From NCBI RefSeq assembly GCF_901000735.1, contig NC_081542.1, positions 13,601,180 through 13,665,179 of the forward strand: DNA of 64,000 bases, read 5' to 3'. Of the stretch, positions 54,240 to 64,000 are shown piece after piece (the first letter of the stretch is position 1; each line of letters begins with the position of its first letter). The DNA is from Corylus avellana. Its lineage: Eukaryota > Streptophyta > Magnoliopsida > Fagales > Betulaceae. The translations under genes and the position numbers were made by a program. The notes below the pieces were generated by a model. It was not told where the DNA came from. It made no database searches and saw only the letters and a program-made list of their open reading frames with translations.

Positions 54240-54796
54240 AATCCTAAAATTAGGTATTTTTTGTCTCATAAAAAGATGATATCTTGGTCTTAATCATTTA
54301 CAAAAAAGAGAATCTAGATTGTCAAAATGAGTTTCTTTTATCTTTAAATAATATATATTACACATTACACTCCTATTTTACTGGGTTAATATGATTGTGC
54401 ATCAACATACGTGACAACATTTTTTATTTATTTTTTAACAAATGTTTATCCAAAAAGTGATGAATACCGTCATATTAACCCAATAAAATATGGGTGAAAT
54501 AAGAGTAATATTTAGCATAATCTCAATCCTAAAATTAGGTATTTTTTGTCTCATAAAAGATGACGTCTTTGTCTTAATCATTTACAAAAAAGAGAATCTA
54601 GATTGTCAAAATGAGTTTCTTTTATCTTTAAATACTATATATTACATATTACACTCCTATTTTATTGGGTTAATATGATTGTGCATCAGCATATGTGAAT
54701 TTTTTTTTTTTTAAAACAAATATTTATCCAAAAAGTGCTGAATACTATCATATTAACCTAATAAAATATGGGTGAAATAAGAGTAATATTTAGCAT
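54240..54796. repeat. Tandem duplication of a MITE-like unit (285-bp period)
   Basis: Unit 1 is 54240-54524 and unit 2 is 54525-54796; both start AATCCTAAAATTAGGTATTT and end GAGTAATATTTAGCAT. Each unit holds an inverted pair, GGGTTAATATGATTGTG against ATCATATTAACC-type sequence about 110 bp away, so each looks like a small hairpin element plus flank. Confidence 0.75.
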
Positions 54797-54927
54797 CACT
54801 CTTTATTTTTATTTTTATTTTTAAAAGAAAGTAAAACCATAGAGTCAAAATAAGACCGCCCATCTCTCTCTCTTTTGTAAATTAATTTTTTCTTCAACCA
54901 TGTGATCTTAACGTCAATAATTAAATA

Positions 54928-55031
54928 TTTTCAAGGAATAACTCAATCGGCTGGGGACTACGCTTCATAAAGCAGATGTCACTAATTCGAATCCCCCTCC
55001 CCCTACTTGTACAGACATGTAAAAAAAAAAA
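54928..55031 (+). mobile_element. tRNA-derived SINE, plus strand
   Basis: The head has A-box-like ACTCAATCGGCTGGGG, then B-box ATTCGAATCCCC, then CTTGTACAGACATGT and a long A tail. It is flanked by AACGTCAATAATTAAATA (54910-54927) and AACGTCAGTAATTAAATA (55032-55049), an 18-bp target-site duplication with one mismatch. Same family as 26958-27065. It is not a functional tRNA gene. Confidence 0.85.
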
Positions 55032-55049
55032 AACGTCAGTAATTAAATA

Positions 55050-55525
55050 ATCTTATTTTCTAGAGACCCATAAACAAATATTTTAATAACTGATTAATCT
55101 AATAAGCCCCACCCTATATAATTAGTGCAATTCAACGTAATTTTGAATATACTTACACATTTTTATTACTTGTATGATTTGGGTGCACCATCCTCTCCAT
55201 GGTTATCCAATAATTTTTTTTTTTTTTTTTTAAAAAAAAAACATGTTCCTCAAATCAATGAAGTAAATAAAACGTTTCTGCAATTCAACGTTCTTGTTTC
55301 TGAAGACAAACTCGTGTCGTCATCTCACATGACTAAAACGTGGGTGGGGCTCAGCATAAATTCAATTCTCCAAATTACACTTCTTTATAAGCTTGACTTT
55401 TGAGGCAGCACACCATTGCAATTGCAAGGAGATGCCGACTTTCTTCGAGTCGTGTTAAAAATGTTAATAACTACCGCAATTCCCCAAATCTCCGCATAAC
55501 GTTTGGCGTAGGCGGTGTGCGCTCT
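55050..55525. other. Intergenic DNA
   Basis: No gene was recognised. A T/A-run palindrome is at about 55216-55242. Confidence 0.5.
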
Positions 55526-55534
55526 TTAATTTTT
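55526..55534. repeat. 9-bp target-site duplication of foldback element, left copy
   Basis: TTAATTTTT, repeated at 56590-56598. Confidence 0.65.
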
Positions 55535-56589
55535 AGGATAAATATAAAATTGGTCATTGTAGTTCGTCTAATTTATAAATTATTTTTTGTGGTTTAAAAA
55601 ATAATTTATAGGTCCCTAGGGTAGGCCAAAATAATATTTTACTCCCTAAATTTATTTTTCCTTAAATGACTTAACAGAAACCATTACATTGCCACATCAC
55701 ACGTAATAAAAATAAGACAAATGTTCTTTTTTATTTATGCTTTTAAAATATTACAATTAAACTTTTTCATGTCATTTTGAGGCTCCAACACACACTCCAC
55801 ATCAAATTAAATAAACATAATCCCTCCATCTCCCTTGTGTCGCCGCCGTCTTTATCTTTCCCAACGATTTTTGCCATCGTCTTCATATGCGTTTTCCGTT
55901 ATGACTTACATCCACACATGAATATTCCTACAAGCACAAGCACCATCTTACACATGCACACTAAGGGATAAAACAAGCCTCACAAAAGAAAAAAACAATT
56001 GTATATCTAAAAAAAGAGATCACTTTTTAAAAGATGATGTACGATTTGCTTTTTAAAGCTACCATCTTCACAAATTAGGAAAAAAAAAAAAAAAACTACC
56101 ATCTTCCAACATCTATTTAACTCAAACTAGAAAGCACTTGCCATAGAACAAAAACAAAAAAATCAGACACAGAGAGGGAGAGATTGTTTCCATAGAAAGC
56201 ACTACCAAAAAATGCAGATGCCCAAATCTCAGACGCAGATGAAGACGACGGCAAGAATCGTTAGGGAAGATGAAGACGAAGGCAGCATAGGAAATATAGA
56301 GAGATTAGGTTCATTTAATTTTATGTGGAGTGTGTGTTGGAACCTCAAAATGACGTGTAAAAGCTTATTTGTCATTTTTTAAAGCATAAATAAAAAAGAA
56401 CACATGTCTTATTTTTATTGGGTGTGATGTGGCAATGTAACGGTTTCCGTTAAGTCATTTAACGGAAAATAAGTTCAGGGAGTAAAATGTTATTTTGGCC
56501 TACCCTAGGGACCTATAAATTATTTTTTAAACCACAGGGAGTGATTTGTAAATTAGGCCAATCACAAAGACTAATTTTGCATTTATCCC
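55535..56589. mobile_element. Mutator-like foldback element, 1,055 bp
   Basis: The outer ends AGGATAAATATAAAATTGGT and the inverted right end GGGATAAATGCAAAATTAGT open long inverted arms. The arms share GGTCCCTAGGGTAGGCCAAA, TGACTTAACxGAAACC, GCCACATCACAC, TTTTGAGGxTCCAACACACA and CTCCACAT. Pairing continues inward: CCCAACGATTTTTGCCATCG opposes CGACGGCAAGAATCGTTAGG. Nearly the whole element can fold into one hairpin. The flanking 9-bp repeat TTAATTTTT fits the Mutator superfamily. No transposase is present, so it is non-autonomous. Confidence 0.8.
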
Positions 56590-56598
56590 TTAATTTTT

Positions 56599-58254
56599 TT
56601 CAACCGTTGAAATTTAAATCAAGTTTTTTTTGGGAGAGGTAAATTAAATCTGAATGGTTTGAAAAAAAATTACAGCAGTTTTTTTTTTTTTTTTTTACAA
56701 CTGCTCAATTTTAAAATTTTGGAAAAACTTCACACAAAGGATTCTTGAATTACTTCATGATTAAAAAAAACTCCTCCAGATTTTAAAATTTTAAAATTTT
56801 TCAATTTTGATGCAATTTTACCCCTCCATGAGTTTGTGGATGTTAAAAGTGATTAAATTACATTTATACTCCTAAAACTTTTATAAAATTTAAAATGTAT
56901 CCTTAATTTCAAATTGAAATTAAAAAAAAAAAAAAAAATTAAAAGGTAATTTGGTCTTTTTAATAGTTTTCGTTAGGGTTTAACAGAAAAAGTTGATGGA
57001 GGGAGAGGTCAATTGCATCAAATTGAAAGTTCAAATGGTAAAATTAAGAGTTTTTGAAATTTGTGAGTCTTCTCAAAACACGTAGTACTTCAGGGGTTCT
57101 AACTTCTAAAATAAGTGAAGTTATCCCTAAAATTTTCTTCCAAATTAGATTTGGAAATTTTGGGCAAAATCTCTCCGATTCAATTAATTAAAAGTAAATT
57201 TAGTTTATTAAATCACCATTAATTAGAGTTTGAATTCAAAACCTCTGATACCATCAATTCACCACTTGTCCAAAAAATTTAAACTAATAGATATAAGTAA
57301 ATTTAATCATTTAATCAATATTTTAACACAGTTTTGACATATAATTTTTTTTTTATCAATAATTAATTTAAAGGCTAATTAAAAGTTTCACAATAGAATT
57401 GTGAGATGATTTTACACGTAATTTTTAACGCTCTAAAAACATATGTCAATTTAATAAAACTAAATGCGCACGGACAAGGTGAGGCCACGGATTATAACAT
57501 AACCAATGTGAATAGAGGAAATTAGTAAAATTGAGACAAAAATGGACCGTCTGATCTGTTATGATAAAAACGTCTGTCTACCCAAGATATTAAAGATATT
57601 TTAATGATGATGGTGAGATGCAATGACGTCACGGATTTGTTTGAATAATTAGGCCGAAGCTTTGGTAATGGTGATTAATCGAAAGTGGGCCCAGGGCCCA
57701 TTAACCCGCTTTGTCCGCCCATTGAGTAACAGACTACAAGAAGCGTCCTTTTCTGGTGAGGTGAGTATTTCGCTGGAAGATTTTTAATAATTATATTTCA
57801 AAACATAAAATCATAAATCAGAATCAGATGGGAGAGGTCCTACCAAATCTTAATTTCATCTCTCCTACTACATCTTCAATAATCAATACTGCCCCTTTTC
57901 AAAGGAATACCATCATTTCTTTTTTTTTTTTTAATTAAATTTTACAGCATATTATATTATATCATTTAGAAAGAAAAGAAAAGAAAAGAAAAACATATAC
58001 CTCTCTCAAACTACTAAAAAATTACAATGTACCCATAAAGAAAAAGACACAAATACCCTTCACAAAAAAATTACAAAAAAAAAAAAGAGAATTCGGGAAT
58101 AATTGTCTTTTAAAGATATTTTAAGAGTAATTTTCTGGTAATTTAGACGAACACTGCTTCAATTAATAATTTGGAGAGACATTACAAATTGTGTGATAGT
58201 TTAAGGGAAGTTTGTACTTTTCCCTAAATTTAGATGAAGTGGCAATGTAAGCAA
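56599..58254. other. AT-rich intergenic DNA
   Basis: No gene was recognised. It contains several A/T runs and weak inverted repeats, for example around 56735-57120 (CTTCACACAAAGGATTCTTG against the AGTACTTCAGGGGTTCTAAC region), which may be another decayed foldback element. Confidence 0.4.
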
Positions 58255-58262
58255 TAGAGAAA

Positions 58263-58756
58263 GGACATAAATTTTCTCAAAATCAGTCTGGAGGAAATAT
58301 CATCCAATCTCATTTAAAATAGTGCTAAGTGTCTATAAGCATTTAAAATGCATATTAAATTCTTAAAGTCATTAATAGTAGTTTCCTATGTTTTAAATGT
58401 TTATGGACACTTGATACTATTTTAAATGAGTTGAAGGATGCAGTCGAAGGAGAAAGGCCGGAGCAATATTGGTCATATCGTGGAAGACATGCAGAAGGAA
58501 CTGAGGTCCTTTTCTCAGTGGTAGGTTCTCCATGTGCAACGATTGGCCAATAATGTGGCTCATACTCTTGCTAAGTTAGTGGCAACAAAAGGGATAGGGA
58601 GCTTATGGTTTGTGAGTACGCCTGATTGTATTCGTGATATTACTCTGATGGAGTTGGCTGATTTTTAATGAAACAAGTTCTATTTCCTTAAAAAAAAAAA
58701 AAAAAAAAAAAGGTTGGAGGATATTTTCTCCAGATTGGTTTGGAGGAAATTTGTCC
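58263..58756. mobile_element. hAT-like MITE interrupted by a LINE tail
   Basis: The left arm starts GGACATAAATTTTCTC and continues CAGTCTGGAGGAAATATC, CATTTAAAATAGTG and AAGTGTCTATAAGCATTT. The right arm is its inverted copy but is split: 58391-58439 holds the inner half and 58713-58756 the outer half, ending GGAGGAAATTTGTCC. Perfect 8-bp repeats TAGAGAAA flank the whole unit (58255-58262 and 58757-58764), the target-site length of hAT elements. Removing 58440-58712 restores a continuous arm. Confidence 0.8.
58440..58712 (+). mobile_element. LINE 3' fragment (RNase H C-terminus plus poly(A)) inserted in the MITE
   Basis: Encodes the end of an L1-type RNase H (NIGHIVEDMQKELRSFSQW, stop, then LANNVAHTLAKLVATKG and CIRDITLMELADF). 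TTTTTAATGAAACAAGTT and a 20-plus A tail follow. It is bounded by GTTGAAGGAT (58430-58439) and GTTGGAGGAT (58713-58722), a 10-bp target-site duplication with one mismatch. It is severely 5'-truncated. Confidence 0.85.
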
Positions 58757-58764
58757 TAGAGAAA

Positions 58765-60520
58765 TGTTAATTTTTTTTTTTTTTTTTTCATTAAGGTGAG
58801 TCTTACAAATTCAATAATAAATTGGAATAATAATAATAATAATAAGTCTCTAAGCAACATATACACAATTAAATACTGTAAAATTTAATCAAAACCATAA
58901 AATAATTGAATTTGAAATTTGAAATTTTTTTTTTTTTTTTTTTTGTAAGATTGAAATTTGAAATTGAAAGCATGTGTTGGTTCCCGTATGAAAAGGGTAA
59001 ATGTGACATTCACATGAAACACATGAAATGGGACAGCTTTGGCTTTTGTGGGTTGTGAAAGTGAATAAGTCATCCCGCATTTAACGTCACATCCCCCATT
59101 CCACCCCACGTACGTACACGTCGTTTAAAATGCCCCCAAACCAGAAATATTCATGTCGGCACTGCCGTGAGAAATTTGGGAAAGCGACCTAAACCTACTC
59201 TATGCTGATTGCTGACCCTATCATAACACACTATCTATATATTATCAGATTATTATTATCATTATGGATCTTTCTTTCTATATTCTATATTCTATATAAG
59301 GTACGGAGGGAAGAATCCCACTCCCACTAAAAATTACCCTTCTTTTCTTGTTATTCAATTTTAACGGCCTACAAAGAGTGGAGAACGATAACTACACGCG
59401 TTTGTTTGAAATTATGTTTGAAAGGTTAAATCACATCAGATTTAAATCACATCGCCAAATTCACACACAGCCTAAATGTTAGATATTCTGTTCACCTGTT
59501 ATGTCGTAGGATTTTAGCTTTATCTTCCTGATATTTCGTGGGGTATGAGCTGGAAATACCAGTATTTTAGCTGTGCAAGGGGGGAACATTAGGGAATATC
59601 GAAGATATCTTATCAGAAATTTGTTTCAGTTAATGGAGGCTGCTTCTAGAAAAGGCTTCTTTATCTTTATCTTTTTACAATTATTTTATTTATTTTTTAT
59701 TATTTTTACCCACGGCAGTGATCAGCCCTACTACTATGAACTCATGATTTAGAATAGAATATTCAGTTAATTATATTTAAAAAGTATTTTTATCTTTTCA
59801 CTTTTTAAAAGAATAAAAATACTTTCAAATAAATCGGAGAGAATCCTAATTTCTTAGATCAACAAATTACAAATATTCCGAAAGCCGAACAGTAATAAAT
59901 GCCAAATGTCCTCTAACATGTGAAATGCACATGTTATCTTTAACATTATTAAAAGTCATTTATTATTATTTTACTAACCTACTAACCCAAACATTGATTT
60001 TTGAGAAATTCAAAACATGTTAGAAGACAATTGGCATTTATTACAGTAGTTTGGAGAAAATTTGTGTCTAATAAATAATATTGTTCGTCCCTTTCTCAAA
60101 AGGTTCAAGAAACACTCCTAACATGATACCATAATTTATATTAAGACACTGAATGATCAAGCCTGCTTCCAGTCTTTCTTTTAACTCAAATTATGTTCAT
60201 TTGCCCCTTGAGCAGTATCGATGTCCTTTGTTCCTCAAATTTCAAAGGCATCACCTGTCTAAAAAGCTAAAGCTATTAGGAAATAATGATTCCATTCATT
60301 TTAATACATACACATCATTTGTCTGTCCAACAATCATATATTATAATTACATGTTCTATGTACAACATGTTTAACTAACATTACATGTCATACTCTACAG
60401 AAACAACTTCGAAACACAAGTCAAATTACAATCCAAAAGATACATGGATATATCTCCTAAATATGAGTAATTCCATTCTTCTCCAACCATGTGATGCATA
60501 AATAAATGAAACTAAAAACA
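58765..60520. other. Intergenic DNA
   Basis: AT-rich, with an (ATA)n tract at about 58829-58846 and long T runs. No gene was recognised; the ORFs near 58885-59109 and 60153-60374 lack domains. Confidence 0.5.
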
Positions 60521-60525
60521 TGGGT

Positions 60526-60685
60526 TCAAGATTCTCTAGATTTCCTAAGGTGTTATATTATGTAGATTTTCTCAATCCCAATTATTGAGATTTTATCAAC
60601 TCAATATTCACTCTATTTTTTGGAATTTGAGGAAATCTACACAGTGAATATCCTAAGAATTCTAAAAGATCTTGATCCGAAACCA
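60526..60685. repeat. Imperfect hairpin, MITE-like
   Basis: The left end TCAAGATTCTCTAGATTTCC and the inverted right end (complement reads TCAAGATCTTTTAGAATTCT) pair imperfectly across about 160 bp. Related in style to the foldback at 48144-48390. Confidence 0.4.
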
Positions 60686-62037
60686 TGGTACAACATCAAA
60701 AAAGCCCATGGAGAGAAATAAAAAGAGGAAGAAAAAGGGAACCGAATAATCATTTGAGAGCAGCCAAATTCATGCAAGAAACAATGCTTTATTCCATTAG
60801 GTGGGTAAGGGAAATCAAATCAAACAAAAAGAACAGCATTTTTGTATAGATCAAGCATCCATTACCAAAATATCAAAATAAGTTATGAGTTGGGAATAGG
60901 AGAAAGCTTTCAGTATCGCCCAATTCTTCAAGTCACCTTCAATGCCCCACCAACAAACCTCCAAATTAAGCATTGACTAGGCAGGCGGGAAGCCATTTGA
61001 AAAAAGGTTGAAAGACTTAATTTAGAATTTGGCCTTGGATAAAACATATAAAATTTTTTTCAGAAGGAACTCTAATTAACAACCAAAGCTTAGACAAATA
61101 AAACATCATCATAGTCAAATCGTTCTTCCTATATGCCATTTCAACTTGCTCATGGAACATGAAAAAGCTAAAAAGAAACAAAACTATTGAGTGACAGATG
61201 CAGTGCATATGATACTAAAGCATTATGACAATGCCAGATATTAGATAAGCATATGTGATGTTGGACAGATGGATATAGGTCGTCCAGTCGCATGGTTCAG
61301 CTAGAGTACACCTGATGTTAAAGGGGTCAAGCTACTAGTAGTACGCAACTAAAGCAGAAGAAAGGATGAAATACATTTCGACTTAAATCAAACACTAAAA
61401 TGACTATCACATCAGAGTGCATACATAGCCAATACAATGAAAAACTTAAACTATATATATAGTCAGTAACATGAAAAACTTATAAAGACACAGCCAGATG
61501 GTGCCCACCCTGTCCAGATTTCTTCCATATACCTCTCGCCAGAGGGTGCCAACCAAAAGAATGTTGCAACGGCCCCAAAGCACATACTTTCTAGTTAACT
61601 CGCAGAAGGCCTATGAGAAATCTGTTCTAAGGAGGTGAACCTACAAGAGGACAGAAGTGACTTAATGACTAAATCAATCAATTCCAAGCCACTTCAGTTC
61701 TTTTGTGCGTCTCCGGCCCAAATCTTCTCATTTAAATTTTAAATCACAGAATATATACTTGCAACAACAAAAAAAAAAAAAAAAAAAACACAAATACAAA
61801 TACAAATACAGAATATATAAAAAATCAAACATCTCAACAACTATATTTCCACATCCCAGCACTGTGATGTTGGTCTGGCTCTCAAACACAACAAATTATT
61901 CAAACTAAATTAATACATTCTCTTCCTTATTTTAAGACTCATTTGTTCGTTATAGCATCATCATCTGCATTAAGGTTCTGGTTGAGCAAAGCAATTCAAA
62001 GGTATTCCTCATCATGTGGCTAGCTATTCATGAAAGA
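60686..62037. other. Probable 3' flank of the gene ending at 62038
   Basis: Moderate-complexity sequence following the stop codon on the minus strand. Some of it is likely 3' UTR, possibly with an intron (a polypyrimidine-AG site TCTTGTAG on the minus strand near 61650). No separate gene was recognised. Confidence 0.35.
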
Positions 62038-63450
62038 CTAAGTACTCAGGATTGACTGCATAAATTTGGTTATCATATCTGAGGGGAAGCATGCTTTCTG
62101 TAGTGCAGCATGTATCATCTCTTCCTCAATTGCCTTTGTACTGACAGAATTTGGCAAAAGTTGAGTGACAAATGAAATCTCCCCTACTGTAGCAGTTAAA
62201 AAAAACAAGGTGCACTGGTTGGTTCAAACCCAAGAGGGGAATGCCTTACCAAAAAGTTAGCGATCAGATTATCCTCCACTGTAGCTGTTTATTTAGAATT
62301 ATTATTTTATTTTATTTTTTTTCTTGGAGAGAAAGGAAAGCTCCGATATTACTGAATGAATGCAAAGTGCCCGGGGAGATTTTGAAGGATGTTATTTAGA
62401 GTGTTAGCAGAAGACTTGTTAGCATAAGTGGAATGAAGTGGACTTGATACCTTGGAAGTTGCCGGATTCAGTTTTGATAATCAGTGTAGGTTTCCCTTTT
62501 GTGTCAATCCTCAGGTTCTGAGGATGTCTTTGAGTGTATGGTTTTTGATAATCAGTGTAAATTTCCTTTTGTGTCAATCCTCAGGTTCTGAGGGTGTCTT
62601 TAAGTGTATGCTTTTTGTCTACATTGCTGGGGTATGCCCTAAGCTTTTACTTGTCTAGGACTCTTTGGTGCTTGTGATTAGTCCTCTAGTCAACTAGAGG
62701 TTATTTTCAAGGGTATGCAGTATGCTCCTCTGAAGTTATAGTAGTCTTCTTGATTTTTAATACATACTTACCAAGAAGAAAAGTAAAAGACATTGGTCTG
62801 ACATAATTCTTAAGAAACCTGAAGCGCCAATATGTAGACCAGGCCTCTTTGAAGACTACGATCCCTATAAGTGAAATTGGAAGACAAAAATATCAAGAAA
62901 GGAACATCACTTGTGATACTCTGAATAGATAAGTGGGGTGGGGTAGACAAGGATTCATGAACTTGTCATGCACAATAGGGAAGAGAAAAACAAATCAAGT
63001 GATATCTCAAATCAGCCTAGACGATATTAGAATTTCATGTTTGATGAGTTCAGTTACACGATTATGGTGCTAAAATCAAAAGCATCAAAAGAGGAAATTA
63101 TTGAGGTTTTTTTAAGGCCAAATGCACAGTACCTTCACCATCTTCTGATCCCAATTGAGTGTGATAGTTCTTCTTTTCATTCTTCCCCCTGTTAATTCAG
63201 AAAAAAACCCTCAGTCTTACTTTTAGCACATTGGACTGCTTGTAGGAAGGAAGCACCAACAGAGACCCAAGATATAGAATCCGCAATACCCTACAACAAT
63301 AAAGATATTCATGCAGATAAATACTAGTTAACAAAAGAAAATTACACACCAAAATGTGCTAAGACTTGCAATGAAAAAAAGAAAAAAGAAAAAAAGAGTA
63401 CCTGAATTGTACCGTTTAGGGAAACATATCTAACATTTTGAAATGAATGA
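62038..63450 (-). CDS. C-terminal exons of an unidentified protein, 5' end beyond the window
   Basis: Exons with GT..AG borders that keep one frame: 63450-63402 (HSFQNVRYVSLNGTIQ), 63290-63221 (GIADSISWVSVGASFLQAVQ then CAK), a short exon ending at 63133, 62864-62819 (GIVVFKEAWSTYWRF) and 62140-62038 (TKAIEEEMIHAALQKACF then PSDMITKFMQSILST, stop). The short exon is either 63144-63133 (12 nt, KDGEG, a microexon that keeps frame with the preceding exon) or 63188-63133 (56 nt, KNEKKNYHTQLGSEDGEG, which needs a different upstream exon). I do not recognise the family. The segment looks helical and soluble, with no signal peptide or membrane span. The terminal exon is the strongest part of the model. 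Further 5' exons should lie right of base 64000 or in 63451-64000, where I found none. Confidence 0.6.
62472..62612. repeat. 71-bp tandem duplication inside the last intron of the unidentified gene
   Basis: Two adjacent units (62472-62542, 62543-62612) starting TTTTGATAATCAGTGTA and containing GTGTCAATCCTCAGGTTCTG. A few base differences separate them. Confidence 0.8.
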
Positions 63451-64000
63451 CTGAAAAAGAAGATTAGCTTCCAGCATGTTACTGAAAAAATCATTCCTAG
63501 AACAACATAATATTTCCATGAGTAAGATTGATGAAGAGAATCTAAGAATCTATTTAATAAAATTCAAATACACAATAAAATGGCTACGATCAACAGGCAT
63601 GTGGGGAACCCAAATGGACACGGGTATACATCTCCAACAGAGACAACATGGACAAGTGCTTTATCTAACTTTGTACTTTGAAGCACCCATTGCTGAACAA
63701 CTTATGGCCAGGTATTGCACATGTGATGACTACTCAATATCTATAATTTCACAAGCATGCCACACACCTACAACACACACAGATGTGTATATATATCTAT
63801 ATATATACATGCATATTAAACAGTAAATACAATGACTTATATAGAGGGTAGACTAAAGAATTAAAGCACAATGTAGCATAGGGCTTTCAAAATATAGAGG
63901 AGATAGATACTTCATATTTAATTTGAAATACGATAGTCTACACCTGTCTAGATTGCACTGATAAGAAACAAAAAAAGAACCAAAGGCAAATATAATGATA
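63451..64000. other. Probable intron of the unidentified minus-strand gene
   Basis: The 116-codon plus frame at 63476-63826 shows no domain. The reverse strand near 63600-63710 is a dispersed intronic-type repeat (GTGTCCATTTGGGTTCCC). No exon was recognised. Confidence 0.4.

Noticed and set aside
54930..55020. tRNA gene
   Set aside because: A- and B-box-like sequences are present, but there is no proper acceptor stem, and a poly(A) tail and target-site duplication show it is a SINE.

Overview
The window is nuclear DNA from a flowering plant, most likely a woody eudicot. The evidence is spliced genes with plant-type introns, a class III peroxidase, a Rop (plant Rho) GTPase-activating protein, a plant-type short NPL4, AT-rich intergenic DNA, L1-type LINEs, tRNA-derived SINEs and many foldback/MITE elements. 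The species cannot be named from the sequence.

Layout. 1-8174 (minus): 20 exons of the cohesin subunit SCC3/STAG, complete except for the last C-terminal residues beyond base 1. 8828-10989: a 5'-truncated LINE with target-site duplications (TSDs). 11221-12063: a non-coding retroposon. 12304-16339 (minus): two-exon NPL4, the CDC48 co-factor. 16670-22990: two 100-N gaps, a foldback element with a GC-rich core, a dead hAT transposase fragment and a second truncated LINE. 23032-25715 (minus): a complete four-exon class III peroxidase. 25716-33928: repeats. 33929-34239: first exon of a RopGAP, cut by a 100-N gap.

After that gap the sequence restarts inside intron 2 of the same peroxidase. It repeats peroxidase exons 2 and 1 and the whole 8-kb intergenic region before giving the full RopGAP (44939-47425). 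The same happens on a smaller scale at 50450-50549: the RopGAP 3' region and a downstream Asp-rich gene appear twice (47517-50449 and 50550-53541). Both repeats begin and end exactly at N gaps and differ by SNPs, indels and repeat counts. The simplest reading is allelic contig ends placed side by side (false duplication), so the true locus probably holds one peroxidase, one RopGAP and one Asp-rich gene.

53542-62037 is intergenic DNA rich in mobile elements. It holds a tandemly duplicated MITE, a SINE with an 18-bp TSD, a Mutator-like foldback element with a 9-bp TSD, and an hAT-like MITE (8-bp TSD) with a LINE tail inserted in one of its terminal repeats. 62038-63450 (minus) carries frame-consistent C-terminal exons of a gene I do not recognise, which runs off the right edge.

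The host genes are ordinary housekeeping or signalling functions (chromosome cohesion, protein extraction by CDC48, cell-wall peroxidase, Rop signalling) with no sign of working as a pathway. I see no novel multi-gene system. The most notable content is structural: the gap-bounded duplications and the well-preserved transposon insertion histories.
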